NCBI GenBank assembly: GCA_963682175.1
Contig: OY821772.1
Coordinates: 49,808,925 to 49,872,924, forward strand
Direction of reading: 5' to 3'
DNA length: 64,000 nucleotides
Source: Triglochin maritima
Lineage: Eukaryota > Streptophyta > Magnoliopsida > Alismatales > Juncaginaceae
This document shows positions 27,431 through 37,029 of the stretch, in pieces (within the stretch, counting starts at the first letter, position 1; each line of letters starts with the position of its first letter). Made by a program: the position numbers and the translations under genes. A model generated the notes under the pieces. That model saw only the letters and a list, made by a program, of their open reading frames with translations. It was not told the DNA's origin and did not search any database.

Positions 27431-28030
27431 TCTGACGCGCCATTATTAGGTGTTGACATGGATGATGTCATCGTTCACACTAGTTCTGGAGATCCAGGTG
27501 CATCGAGTTCTCAACCACCGATGGACATTGCCGAGCAATATGTCCAATCCAACGATAAAGAAACTGAAGAAGATGATGTCTACGTCGACAATCCAAACGA
27601 GAACCACTCCGACGACTCTGATGGTGGTGGATATGAAATGGTTCCCAATTGGACATTAGATCAATGTGTCCAATGGAATTAGCTAGTTAGCTTGTAATTC
27701 TAATTTCTCTCTTATCTGCTATTGTATGAACTCTGAGTTAGTTAACTACCTTTGTAATCGTACTACTAACCAATAAATTGTATACCTAAGTGTTTAGGTG
27801 GGTAGATGGGGTGCTTAGTGAGGCCTTGGTCGAGGAACTATGTGTCTTTTTGAAGCCTAAATATGTATGGTATTTTTAGATAATATTTGTGCATTTTTCC
27901 CTATTTTTCCCGATTTTTCCTGATTTTTTATCTATTTTATCAAATTTAATTGAATTGAATTTAAAAAAAAGACCGCCCAAAGTTGGGCAGTCGCACAAAC
28001 GCCTAGGCTCGCCTAGGCGTTCCCTAAACA
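27431..28030 (+). pseudogene. Transposon-like tail: acidic C-terminal ORF plus GC palindromes
   Basis: Satellite stops at 27430 and an open frame already running reaches a stop at 27680-27682. The first ATG is at 27458 (74 residues from there). The product is acidic and Ser/Asp/Asn-rich, of low complexity, with no catalytic motif. About 310 bp downstream lie CCCAAAGTTGGG and a tandem CGCCTAGG motif (28000-28019). CCTAGGCG-type repeats near an acidic C-terminal tail resemble the 3' ends of plant hAT-like elements, but the transposase core is absent. I read this as the truncated 3' end of a DNA transposon joined to the satellite edge. The family assignment is a guess. Confidence 0.35.
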
Positions 28031-28387
28031 TTGCATGACACAATAAAATATTAATGACACAAAACACAATTCCATAATGTTTTACTTGCTAGGTCTACTC
28101 AATATATAAAAGTCATCTTTCCTCTTTTATATACTCGTGTCGTCAAATATTTGTAGAGCTACAATAATCGATGACCAACACGATAATCTTATCTCAGTAA
28201 TTAATGTTCTATGTTAATTACCATGATTGTGAATAACTTTTGATTTATGTAAACCATTATCTTTTATATCTCTACGGTTAAGGATCAATAGTCTCTTCCT
28301 TAACACTTCCAAAAGATGAATACATTAATCAAGGAACAAAATATTTGCACATCCAATTCATAATAATTGACATATAAAAGTAAACTT

Positions 28388-29371
28388 TTAGAACACATTT
28401 TTTTCACATTCGTCATTTGAAGAGGAATTGTCTGTCATCCTGTCCCACAAGTTCATACCGGGAAGTGGATCTGCGGGAACAGCGAGGTCGTTTCCTGGGA
28501 GAGGTTCAGTGGGAATTGGTGTCTCGAAGGAGGTGACCACCCCGCAGTTGCCACATGTATGTTCTTCAAATGGGGTTCTGGGTGGGGTGTCTGGTTGGTT
28601 CGGCGGACCATCTACAAAATAATGACAGAGGCATGTGAAATTGCAACTACCAACATACCAAGACAATGGGAGCCAAAGGGAAAATTATATGAAATGAGAA
28701 CAAAATTATCTGAAACGCAAACAAAATTATATGAAATGGATCAAAATGAGAACCACCTTATCTAAACGTTTAATGTCTGAACGTTTACTTATCTGAACGT
28801 TTAATGTCTAAACAAAATTATCTGAACGTTTAATGTCTGAATGTTTAATGCATGAAAAAAAGGAAATAACTTCAACAGTATCTGAACGTTTAATGTCTAA
28901 GAAAATCAATGGTCATGGCATGCATGTTGAACATACCAGTGTTGAATCTTCATACAATACATGTAAACATTGAAATATGGCAAGTAGGACGATGTCCTTA
29001 CCACAAATACCCAGACGCTCTCCCATTCTGGTTAGCAGCACTATCTAGGTATCAATGCGGTTGACGATGTCGACAGTTAGGAGAGGCTCCAGAGGCGGTG
29101 CCAGAGTCACGGACTCAAACACCAAAAACCTATAGCGTTCGTACCTCTGCAGAAGAAAAAACACATCGATCAACACCTACTACCCCAAAGAAGAACAGAA
29201 GCACAAGTTCTTCGGCTGACCCACCTCGATGTCTGACCTCCCGCACTCCCAGTACACCTGAATGATACCACCAGATGATCCAACGCAAACCCGATTAGCA
29301 GCGAAACCACACTGACAAATGATGATGTCGCGGGCTAGGGAACGACCACTGGTGGGACCAATCAAAACCAT
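28388..29371 (-). pseudogene. Three-exon gene of unknown function, one in-frame stop
   Basis: Reverse-strand exons 29371-29225, 29146-29002 and 28611-28388 have good splice sites (GAG|GTGGGT, TGCAG|AGG, TGTG|GTAAGG, TTGTAG|ATG). They join in one frame for 172 codons, phases 0 and 1. Codon 83 is TAG (29047-29045). The product would have an N-terminal Cys-x-Cys-Gly motif and two further Cys (reminiscent of, but not matching, a GRF zinc finger), a basic middle, and a Pro-rich, then acidic C-terminus containing CGNCG. A TATA-like TATAAAAG lies about 100 bp upstream of the ATG. Frame continuity across three exons argues for a former gene. If exon 2 ends at the TAG, a product of only 82 residues results. 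No family is recognised. Confidence 0.4.
28755..28905. repeat. Short tandem repeat, ~20-bp unit
   Basis: Six or so copies of a unit like TATCTGAACGTTTAATGTC are separated by variable A-rich linkers. They lie inside the second predicted intron of the three-exon gene. Confidence 0.7.
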
Positions 29372-29466
29372 GTCGACGAAAAGGAAGAACGCAAGGATGA
29401 TGGTGATGTTGGGTGTTGGTGGTGGTCTGATAGAGAGGGAAAATGATGGGAAAATACTCTGGTTGG

Positions 29467-29474
29467 CTTTTATA
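29467..29474 (-). promoter_or_regulatory. Candidate TATA box
   Basis: TATAAAAG on the reverse strand lies about 96 bp upstream of the ATG at 29371. It is placed to serve the broken three-exon gene. Support is by sequence and position only. Confidence 0.4.
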
Positions 29475-29589
29475 CGAGACCATTGCAAAATAAAAAGGCA
29501 TTGTAGACATTTCATGTGAAATGATTTTTCCAAGCTGGGATGCATTTGTTACATCCAAACGGTTCAGCTTATTCTCGCCATAAAGCCAC

Positions 29590-29662
29590 CCATTGGACTT
29601 TCGTTGAAAAAGTTGGCTTTCGTTGAAAAAGTTGGCTTTCGTTAAAAAAGCTGGCAGCTTTT
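29590..29662. repeat. Tandem repeat of GTTGGCTTTCGTTGAAAAA
   Basis: Three consecutive 19-bp copies (the first and last imperfect) are followed by AGCTGGCAGCTTTTTCAAC, which can pair back on the repeat to form a hairpin. Confidence 0.6.
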
Positions 29663-29861
29663 TCAACATCCAAACATTACCATAATGTCGTCTTTCTTAC
29701 TATGTCGTTTGTGGAAATAGACAACCATCAAATTATGTCTTCTTAAAGTTTATGTTAAAATCATAATCTTAAAGTTTATGTCTTCTGGGCAAACAGGTGT
29801 ACAATCCATCCTTATGGTGGAAACAAGTATTAGAACCTAAACCCTAGTGAAACTATCTTTC

Positions 29862-30957
29862 TTTTTTTGCAAAGCAAAAGGGAGGCTTGGCCTCTAAATT
29901 TATTAAATGAAAGAACCGAGTTTACAACTAGAGAACCCGAACAGAAATTTTGAAAACCGCGGGCATGCTAAGATGCATACCACACACACTACAAGTATTG
30001 CTCCACTCAAGCTATGTAGTTAAAACTATTTCTGAGTATCCCCAAAACTAGCACCACGTGGTCTCAAAATTCTGCTCCTCGCTATCTTTATCTGCAAGCT
30101 TCTTGATTTTATCCCAAAGACACCCAACCATGTCCTTGATTACAACCACAATGTCTCCTAGCTCCTTCTTCTCTCCCTCGAAAATCTGTCGGTTTCGTTC
30201 CAGCCAGCACTCATGAATCATGGCACTAAGAGCCCACCTTCGCACCACCTTTGCAATTTGGCTTCCTCTCTCGTGTGATAGGCGTGTGGCTTCACCTTCG
30301 AGGGATCTTGCAATCCGAGTTCCCAGCTTCATGAGGAGGAGTAGTGTTGTCCACACCCCTCTAATGTATGAACACCTCCAGAAAACATGGTCCATGTCCT
30401 CTTCCTCCCTCTCACAAAGGTTGTACACCGGATCATGTTTTCCTCCTCGTAAATTCATAAGCTTCTTTGTTAGGAGGCGCCCCCTCATTGCACGCCAAGC
30501 CGTGATAGCATGCTTGGGAATTGCATGTTTGTGCCAAACCACATCCGCCCAAGTGACCTTCCTCCCCGGTTTCACCACCCATTTCCACACTTCCTTGATT
30601 CCTAATGTAGCCTCTTCCCTTCTATGCGCATAGGCTGGTCCATACCTCCATGAATGTGTGTATTTGTGATCTTCAAGTGGACTTCCTCCGTTATCGTTGA
30701 TCTTGGGGGGGGGGGGGGAGGTTTCATTTCCCCTCTCTTATGAAATAGAACACTTTGGTATCCCAAGGCACTCCCAATTCATGATGAAGACGAGCCCCCC
30801 AACTCTCGCATTGAAATGGTTCGCCACACCACGGATATTGGAAGAAGCGCATCTCTTGCCCACTTCCCACCTCATATTGGATGTGTCGTTGGGCAATTGC
30901 ATGATTCCTAATGAAATTATATTTTCCGACGCATTCTTTCTTCTTCGTCTTCTTCAA
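29862..30957 (-). mobile_element. 5'-truncated LINE remnant: reverse transcriptase zinc-binding region
   Basis: Two reverse-strand frames belong together. The upstream one (from ~30957) has the RFFQYPWCGEP-like segment found between reverse transcriptase and the C-terminus of plant LINEs. The downstream one (open from ~30660 to the stop at 30048) carries the zf-RVT pattern with KHAIPKHAITAWRAMRGRLL, NLCEREEEDMDHVFWRC and a Trp-rich end. A run of 14 G at 30705-30718 separates them and shifts the frame. The first Cys of the usual CxxC in zf-RVT is not present (YNLC). The 3' end reads GCAAAAAAAGAAAG (29875-29862), a tail-like A-rich end. The reverse transcriptase and endonuclease are missing, so it cannot move by itself. 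Confidence 0.75.
30705..30718. repeat. Homopolymer run of 14 G
   Basis: This G run lies at the frame break between the two halves of the LINE coding remnant. It could be real slippage or an assembly error in length. Confidence 0.9.
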
Positions 30958-31039
30958 CTCTCGTCAAACCCTAGTTTAGTCGATCGGAGATTGCTTGTCT
31001 CCCAATCGGTCGTGAACCACCTCGGTTTTGGTTTCTTCT

Positions 31040-31051
31040 GCTCTGATACCA
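31040..31051 (-). other. Primer binding site for initiator tRNA-Met
   Basis: The reverse strand reads TGGTATCAGAGC, the standard primer binding site of plant LTR retrotransposons that use tRNA-iMet. It sits two bases from the LTR edge at 31054, so the element points to the left. About 80 bp of leader (31039 back to ~30960) survives before the LINE begins. Confidence 0.88.
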
Positions 31052-31053
31052 AA

Positions 31054-32762
31054 TGTAGGATCTACTAGCCCCTAAACTTAGTCTAAAGGGGGGGTGAATA
31101 GACTAATTACGGTTTTTAATATAACTATACCAAATTCAAGAATAAGACAATGATATTAAGGAGAGAACAAACAAACCACTACTCCGGATGTATAGATGTT
31201 TGGATCCAACCACCGAATCCTAGTCCTCTCTTACGAATTGCTCTTACTCGAGCAACTTCGCGTCCTCCACTAATCTGATCTCCGTTGCGGGCCGAGATCA
31301 CGCCTTTACACCACAAGCTATGCGAACACCCTCGCCTAGCTTGGACCACCTTCTCACAATCCGAGAAGAACTTCACTCCGGAAGCTTGTACAACTCTTGA
31401 AGAATAAAACTTCAGCAACTAATCTTGGGCACTTGAAATGAATGATGCAATCTAGTGATGGTGATTTCAAGTGGGAAGATATGAGCACAAGGGTTTAGAG
31501 CACTTAGAGAGTAGTAATGAAATGTTGAGCTTAGAGAAAGATTGGTGACCTTGTATGAGTGTTCTAAGCTCTATTTATAAGCTCCAAATAAGTTCTAGTC
31601 GTTGGGATTGAAGTGATGGAAGGATGTGCAAGAGAACACAATTCAGAAATGACAGGACACGTTTCTGGTGACAAACGGTCGACCGGATCGTGTTACACGG
31701 TCGACCGAAATCAAGCAGTGCTTGGTTCGGTCGAGCGAAGAAGCTAACGGTCGATCCAATTTGGCTAGAACTTAAGTGATCTGTCGAACGGTTTGGAATA
31801 CCAGTTCGACCGAAAAGAGACAGTAGGTCTGGGTCTGGAAAAGACTTACGTATCGGTCGACCGTGAGAAGAGTTTCGGTCGACCGTTTGACATGTTTGAT
31901 TTGAGACCCGATAATAACAAGTGTAATCGGTCGAACGGGGTAAGTGCAAAGTTCGACCGAAGATGCCCAGTAAAAATGAGACATGGAAGAATCAAGATTC
32001 GGTCGACCGTAAAGGGAAGTCCGGTCGACCGGAACACTAAATCCAAACTTAGGTTAGCTAGGAAATTGTGTATACGACCGTTGGAGCATACGACAAGTAT
32101 AACGGTCATAATAAATACAAATACGGAAAACAATCGGTCGAACATATATGAGATTTCGGTCGACCAAAAGTCCCACTCAGAGGACACCTGTCGATAAGAG
32201 ATAGGCTGAAGGATTTGTATTCGGTAAAATAATTTCTCACTCGACAAGGTGAAACGGTCGAACAGAAAGTATGTGTCGGTCGACCGATTTCTAACAGGCA
32301 AAAATGATAGGATGAACGGTCGAACGGATGAGGGAATTTGGTCGACCGCTTTGGACAAATTTCGTTGCCTGGGAAGGTCTGGTGAAAAACGGTCGAACCA
32401 AAAGGTTCTACCGGTCGATCGATTAAGTGCAGTTTTCCTGTTCTTCGGTTCTAATGAGTTTGGTTGAGTTTCCAATGAAGTCTGGATATATGGAAAATAA
32501 TGTGAGACTTCTATAAGTATCCTAGGTGATGGGTAATGCAATGAATCATGAATTTCAAGTGCCAAGTTACATTTGAAGCCTAAATACATGAAATTTAAAC
32601 TTAGCTACTCTTCAATCTTCATCTTTTATTTAACTCAACCTTGAATCCTGAAATGTTAGATAACACACATATATGCAAGCAATGATATTTCAATTGATAC
32701 ATTTTTTGAGATGTTGATTAATCATCAAAACGGATTAACGATTATTAGCAAAAAAGTCAACA
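31054..32762 (-). mobile_element. LTR of a tRNA-Met-primed retrotransposon, ~1.71 kb
   Basis: On the reverse strand the segment starts TGTTGACTTTTTTGC (32762) and ends GTAGATCCTACA (31054), with TG...CA termini. The primer binding site follows immediately. The motif CACCCCCCCTTTAGAC near its 3' end is like that of many plant Copia LTRs. A likely promoter lies near GAGCTTATAAATAGAGC (31580-31565). No gag or pol is present and no second LTR is in the window. It is the 5' LTR plus a stub of leader, cut off on the left by the LINE remnant. Copia is the likelier superfamily, but without pol this cannot be settled. Confidence 0.75.
31675..32425. repeat. Array of GGTCGACC palindromes inside the LTR
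   Basis: About 20 copies of CGGTCGACCG or one-base variants (CGGTCGAACG, GTTCGACCGA) recur at irregular 20-60 bp spacing. They are often paired as one GGTCGAAC-type and one GGTCGACC-type site about 20-30 bp apart. The sequence between them is not repeated, so this is selection or gene-conversion on a short motif, not a simple tandem repeat. Confidence 0.85.
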
Positions 32763-33381
32763 TCTTCTACATGCATGATTTGATCATTTGCTAGTTGTAG
32801 TTCATCGGAAGTTGTCGTTCTCCTCCTTACAACTTTGGCCTGGTTAATATCTATGTGAGAGTTTCTTGGCATATAAAGTCCAAAACTGCCACAGAAGTAG
32901 AAGACTTAGTTATGTGAAAACAAAAAATACTGAGCTCGTAGAAGGTGTTGAAAACCAGGAAATTAAAGAAGAGATATACTAGAAGGTATTGGAAACAAAT
33001 TACGAGATATTACGCTACCGGTATATCCAGTCACTCTTAGCAATTATATTACATGATTATTTGGTTTTATCATCAACAAGAGCAATAACTACTAGGCAAG
33101 GTCAGTTGGAAGATTATTTCCAGACAGTGAAGATTAGGGATCAAATTCTAGTAATTCCGGTCATTTGCATGTTTGAAATATTTGAGATTTAAATTGAAGT
33201 GCAGTAGAGTAGATGTAATAAAAAAAGCATCATCAAGAAGGAATCAGTATGTACACGTGAAATTGGCATGCTCCAATCGGTATGTAACTAGAATATGCCC
33301 TAAACTATGATATATTTATTAATTATTATATCCGCGAGACACTACTTCGTTGGACATAATCCAATTACGAAGATAATTAAT
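32763..33381. other. Intergenic, nothing recognised
   Basis: A/T-rich sequence between the LTR edge and the MULE. A 67-codon open frame at 32989-33192 has no recognisable motif and no supporting splice or promoter signals. Confidence 0.6.
33374..33381. repeat. Target site duplication, left copy (TAATTAAT)
   Basis: The same 8 bp follows the right end at 39890-39897. MULEs usually duplicate 8-11 bp. The base beyond differs on each side, so 8 bp is what the sequence supports. Confidence 0.85.
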
Positions 33382-33445
33382 GGGAACTACTAAACGTCGC
33401 CCCAAAACTACTTAAATCGCCCCTTGAAATTACCAAATTGCCCTT
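33382..33445 (+). repeat. MULE left terminal inverted repeat
   Basis: It contains TCGCCCCAAAA, CTTAAATCGCCCCTTGAAAT and ACCAAATTGCCCTT. The reverse complement of 39826-39889 differs at 5 of 64 positions, two of them the outermost bases. Confidence 0.93.
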
Positions 33446-33479
33446 AACAATATATTTAATACCCATATCGTCTCGTGTC

Positions 33480-33487
33480 TATAAATA
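33480..33487 (+). promoter_or_regulatory. TATA box of the transposase-OTU gene
   Basis: TATAAATA lies 35 bp inside the left terminal repeat and ~50 bp before the ATG at 33538. This is a normal distance for a short 5' leader. Confidence 0.7.
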
Positions 33488-33537
33488 AGGCATATGGTCT
33501 TGTATATTCATAATTTATCAGTAAAAACACCACGAAA

Positions 33538-36500
33538 ATGTCTGGCGAGGGTGATGCATCGGGTGAGGTAAGCCTGGCGCGGGGCAAATTTTGGGCCGAG
33601 CGTCTGCATTAGACGCCTCCCCCATGGTGAGGGCGTCTGCGTAGGACGCCCTCCCCATGGCCTAGGCGTCTAACGCAGACGCCTACGCAATGGGAGAGGC
33701 GTCTTATGTAGACGTCCTCCCCATGGGTAAGGCGTCTGTAGTAGACGCCCTTCCCTTCGGTCAGTCGTCCTACGCAGACGCCTTACCGTTGGGGAAGGCG
33801 TTTAACACAGACGCCCCATCCATGGGGCAGGCGTCTAACACAGACGCCTTTTTTTTTTTATTTTGATTTTGTTTTTTTAATTTCGAGTTTATTTTTTAAA
33901 TTTTTTAATTTCGAATTTATTTTTTAATTTTTTTAATTTTGATTTTATTTTTGTAGGTTCCAGATTTCGGTGGTGATGGAGTGGATTACAGTGAGTTATT
34001 TCAAACTACACAAATCTTTGCAACAATCGATGAAGCATGTAAATGGGCCAAACAAGTAGCTATCGGAGCTGGGTTTTTTTTGGTCGTGTCGTCGTACAAA
34101 ACAAGATCAGATAGTCGGATGGATTGTTATTTGAGATGCGACCGGCGAAATCAAATGGAGTCTCGGGATATGGATACTGCACTTCGAAGAAACACCAAAA
34201 GAAAGGGTTGCGGTTGCCGTTTCTTAATAAAAGTGGTGGAGCGACGGGATCGTGATGGATGGGTTGTGGTTTTTAATAGTGGTCACGGACATCACAACCA
34301 CAGACTGGCAGTTTATCCAGAGGGTCATCGTCAAATTAGTGGTCTAAGTTCTGGGGCGAAGAAGATTGTTCGTGATATGACAGAGGCGCAAGCAAAACCA
34401 CGGAACATCTTGAAGGCAGTAAAAGAAAAATTCCCGGAGGACAATCCAAATCAAAGGCATATTTATAATTTCAGAGATTACATGAGGAGGACAAAATCTG
34501 AAGATCGGAATCCCGTCCAGCAGTTTCTCTACCAAGCAGTGCAGTGTGAGTACTTACATTGGATTATGGCGGATCCAGAAACTGATGTCGTCACTCACGT
34601 TTTTTTGGCACATCCGACGTCAGTCCAGTTGTTGCGGACATATCCTTTCGTTATCTGCATGGATTCGACTTACAAGACGAACAAGTATAAGATGCCTTTG
34701 TTCGAAATGATTGGGGTCACACCAGCAAACATGAATTTCCTTATTGGATATGCGATTTTGATGGATGAATCTTACTCCAGTTATTTGTGGGTGATGGAGA
34801 AGTTGAGAGATCTGTTATTGGGGACTGTCAGCCCGACTGCAATAATAACAGACCGGGAGTTAGGCCTTATGCGACCAGTGAGAGAGGTTTTTCCTGACTC
34901 TGCTCATTTACTCTGCACATGGCACATCAACAAAGACGTATTGAATTACGCGTACCACGTATTCGGCAAGAATAAGGAGATGGCAGAGACTTTGAGGCAT
35001 GGAAGATGGAGGAAGATCATGCTTTCTACTTCAGAAGCCGAGTATGATAGAGCTGTGTATGCTCTGAAAGATTTGTATAGATCGTGGCCGGCTATCACGG
35101 AGTATCTGGACACCACGTGGTTGGTGCATAAAGAAAAGTTTGTGCTGAATTGGACGAACAAAGTCCTTCATTTTGGGAACACCACGAATTGTAGGGTCGA
35201 AAGTGCTCATTCGGCTCTAAAAGAGTGGATTTCTACATCGACTGCAGCTCTGGACACTCTTTTCGAGCGCGTCAACGCGGCTACTGAAATGCAGCTGACG
35301 AATATTCGAAACTTTCTTGAAGACTCGAGACGGCGAAATTTGACTAATTTCGGACATGCTCTATATCGTCACATAAATGGTAGAGTTTCGCATCACTGTT
35401 TGCAGTTGCTGAGTCAGGAGGTGAAGAGAATGCAACAGTTAGATGATGAAGTTGAATATCGTTGCGAGTGCGCTTTTCTGACTTCTCATGGGATACCTTG
35501 CGCATGTACCATCCGTGGATGTCTTGAATCAGAAAACGGAATTTACTTAGAGCAGATTCATTCGTTCTGGAGGACACTTGTCATTGGGGAAGGAGCCGGG
35601 AACGCAGAGTTTGTGTCTCAGGCAGCTCAAGACGCCGAACATTTTCGCAGTCTGGTTGATGAAATTGCAGGAAGTGACCCTACCGTAATTCGATCTGCCT
35701 CTCGGGTTTTATTCGAGCAGCTACACCCCGAACATTCGAATTTGAAAGAGCCTGCAGTAAAAACAAAGCTACGAGGTCGACCAAGGGGAAAGTCGACACG
35801 ACGGGACCCTAGTGCGTTTGAGTATGCAGAGCGAGGTAGTGGTCGATCTTCAGGTAGTGGGAGTAGAGGTCGTGGTCGTTCTTCCGGTAGTGGAAGCAAA
35901 GGTCGTGGTCGATCTTCTGGTTCTTCGTCAGTGAGAGGAGGATCAGGTATACCATCCTTATATTTATTATTATTATAATTTTGTTATTTATTTCAGTAAA
36001 TATGTATCTTTTGTTATTATATCTAACTGTATTTTTTGTTCATATTGTAGTGACTGGGCGGGCTGACGTAGACGACTTCCCATATGGAGATAGAATTCCA
36101 GGAATCATTATGCCATTCCTACACCAGTGGAATGATGTACGTGCTGATGGAAACTGTGGATTTCGATGTGTCGCCGATGTTTTCCACGGTGGTGAAGACA
36201 ATTGGCAACTCGCCCGTCGTTCGATTTCAAATGAGATAGCTGCGAACCCATCTTTTTATGAGCACGTATACTACGACGGTGTGGCGGAGGCTCGTCACCG
36301 GATTAATTGGGGCGGGGGACCTTGTGGCGAGAATCACTATATGGAGACGTGGACGGACTTGTTTCCCATTGCAAATTTTTACAAGTGTGCAGTTATGTTC
36401 TTCTCTCTCGGAAATGATGGTTCGTTGTACCCATGTCTTACAGTTCTACCTTGGGAGAGTCCGCCTACCGTGACGAGACCGTGCAGAGAGTTGATTATTG

Positions 36501-36670
36501 CTCATTTAGGGAGTTACGCTCATTACATTCGTTTGGAATTGAATGAGGGATTCCCCGTACCTCCTATAGCGACTCTGTGGTATCAAATACGAGATGAGAG
36601 TGTTATTGGATGGGAGTTGGAGTACCAACATAGGATAGCATATTGGCAACAATTATGTAATATGTTTTGA
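33538..36670 (+). CDS. MULE transposase fused to an OTU cysteine protease domain (3 exons)
   Basis: Exons 33538-33567, 33957-35946 and 36051-36670 join through GAG|GTAAGC...TTGTAG|GTT (phase 0) and TCAG|GTATAC...TTGTAG|TG (phase 1) into 879 residues. The large central frame has no ATG at its start, which is why the 10-codon first exon is needed. Residues ~30-128 form a FAR1-like zinc region ending in GHGHHNHR. The DDE triad fits D246 (CMDSTYK), D309 (ITDRE) and E425 (CRVESAH), with the family C-x2-H motif at 330-333. A SWIM-like motif follows (C513, C515, C525), but its expected His is Cys527. An Arg/Gly/Ser-rich linker (~615-673) leads to the OTU domain: D706, C709 (DGNC) and H831 (HYI). The transposase should bind the element ends and cut in the nucleus. 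The OTU part should remove ubiquitin, with its target unknown. Fusions of this type occur in plant MULEs. Confidence 0.93.
33600..33848. repeat. Left GGCGTCT/AGACGCC hairpin array in transposase intron 1
   Basis: About seven units of ~35-40 bp, each with a GGCGTCT-type arm, a 6-8 base loop and an AGACGCC-type arm, separated by CCATGGG-like linkers. The array fills most of the first intron (33568-33956), which otherwise is T-rich. GC content contrasts sharply with its surroundings. Confidence 0.88.
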
Positions 36671-36770
36671 TATGTTTGTATAATTATGTAATATGTTTTG
36701 ATATGTTTGTACATTATATAGTGTTGCTTTATTATGTAATATGTTTTGATATGTTTGCTTTATTTGCATT
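36655..36770. repeat. Tandem repeat TAATATGTTTTGATATGTTT
   Basis: Three copies of this ~24-39 bp unit begin at the stop codon of the transposase-OTU gene and run into its 3' untranslated region. They probably hold its poly(A) signals. Confidence 0.7.
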
Positions 36771-37029
36771 ATATATAATAGTACGAAAGGTTATCAAACA
36801 CAAATACAAATAATAAGGGTACAACAGATAAGCAAAACACAAATACAAATAATAAGCGTACGACATGTTAGCAAAAACAAACACAAATACAAATAATAAG
36901 CGTACAACAGATAAACAAATATAAATGCAAATACTAAGCGTACAACAGATAAGGAAACACAAATACTAAGCGTACAACAGATAAACAAATATAAATGCAA
37001 ATACTAAGAGTACGGTACAACAGATCAAC
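36771..37029. repeat. A-rich minisatellite between the convergent MULE genes
   Basis: Five or more copies of AAGCGTACAACAGATAA joined by ACAAATACAAATA-type linkers occupy the 3' side of the PMD gene. No coding potential is seen on either strand. Confidence 0.75.

Noticed and set aside
31575..32589. Open frames of up to 247 codons inside the LTR
   Set aside because: They come from the repeated GGTCGACC motif, which reads as RST/VDR-type peptides, inside a segment defined as LTR by its ends and primer binding site.
33538..33700. GGCGTCT in the MULE arrays as the same motif as GAGGCGTCTGATG in satellite block B
   Set aside because: Only a 7-base overlap. The satellite lacks the partner arm and hairpin layout, so a common origin is not supported.
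35981..36050. A separate OTU gene starting at the ATG at 35981
   Set aside because: Good splice sites (35947 and 36050) join the OTU exon in frame to the transposase. The residues before 36051 are hydrophobic intron translation, and no TATA or leader is seen.
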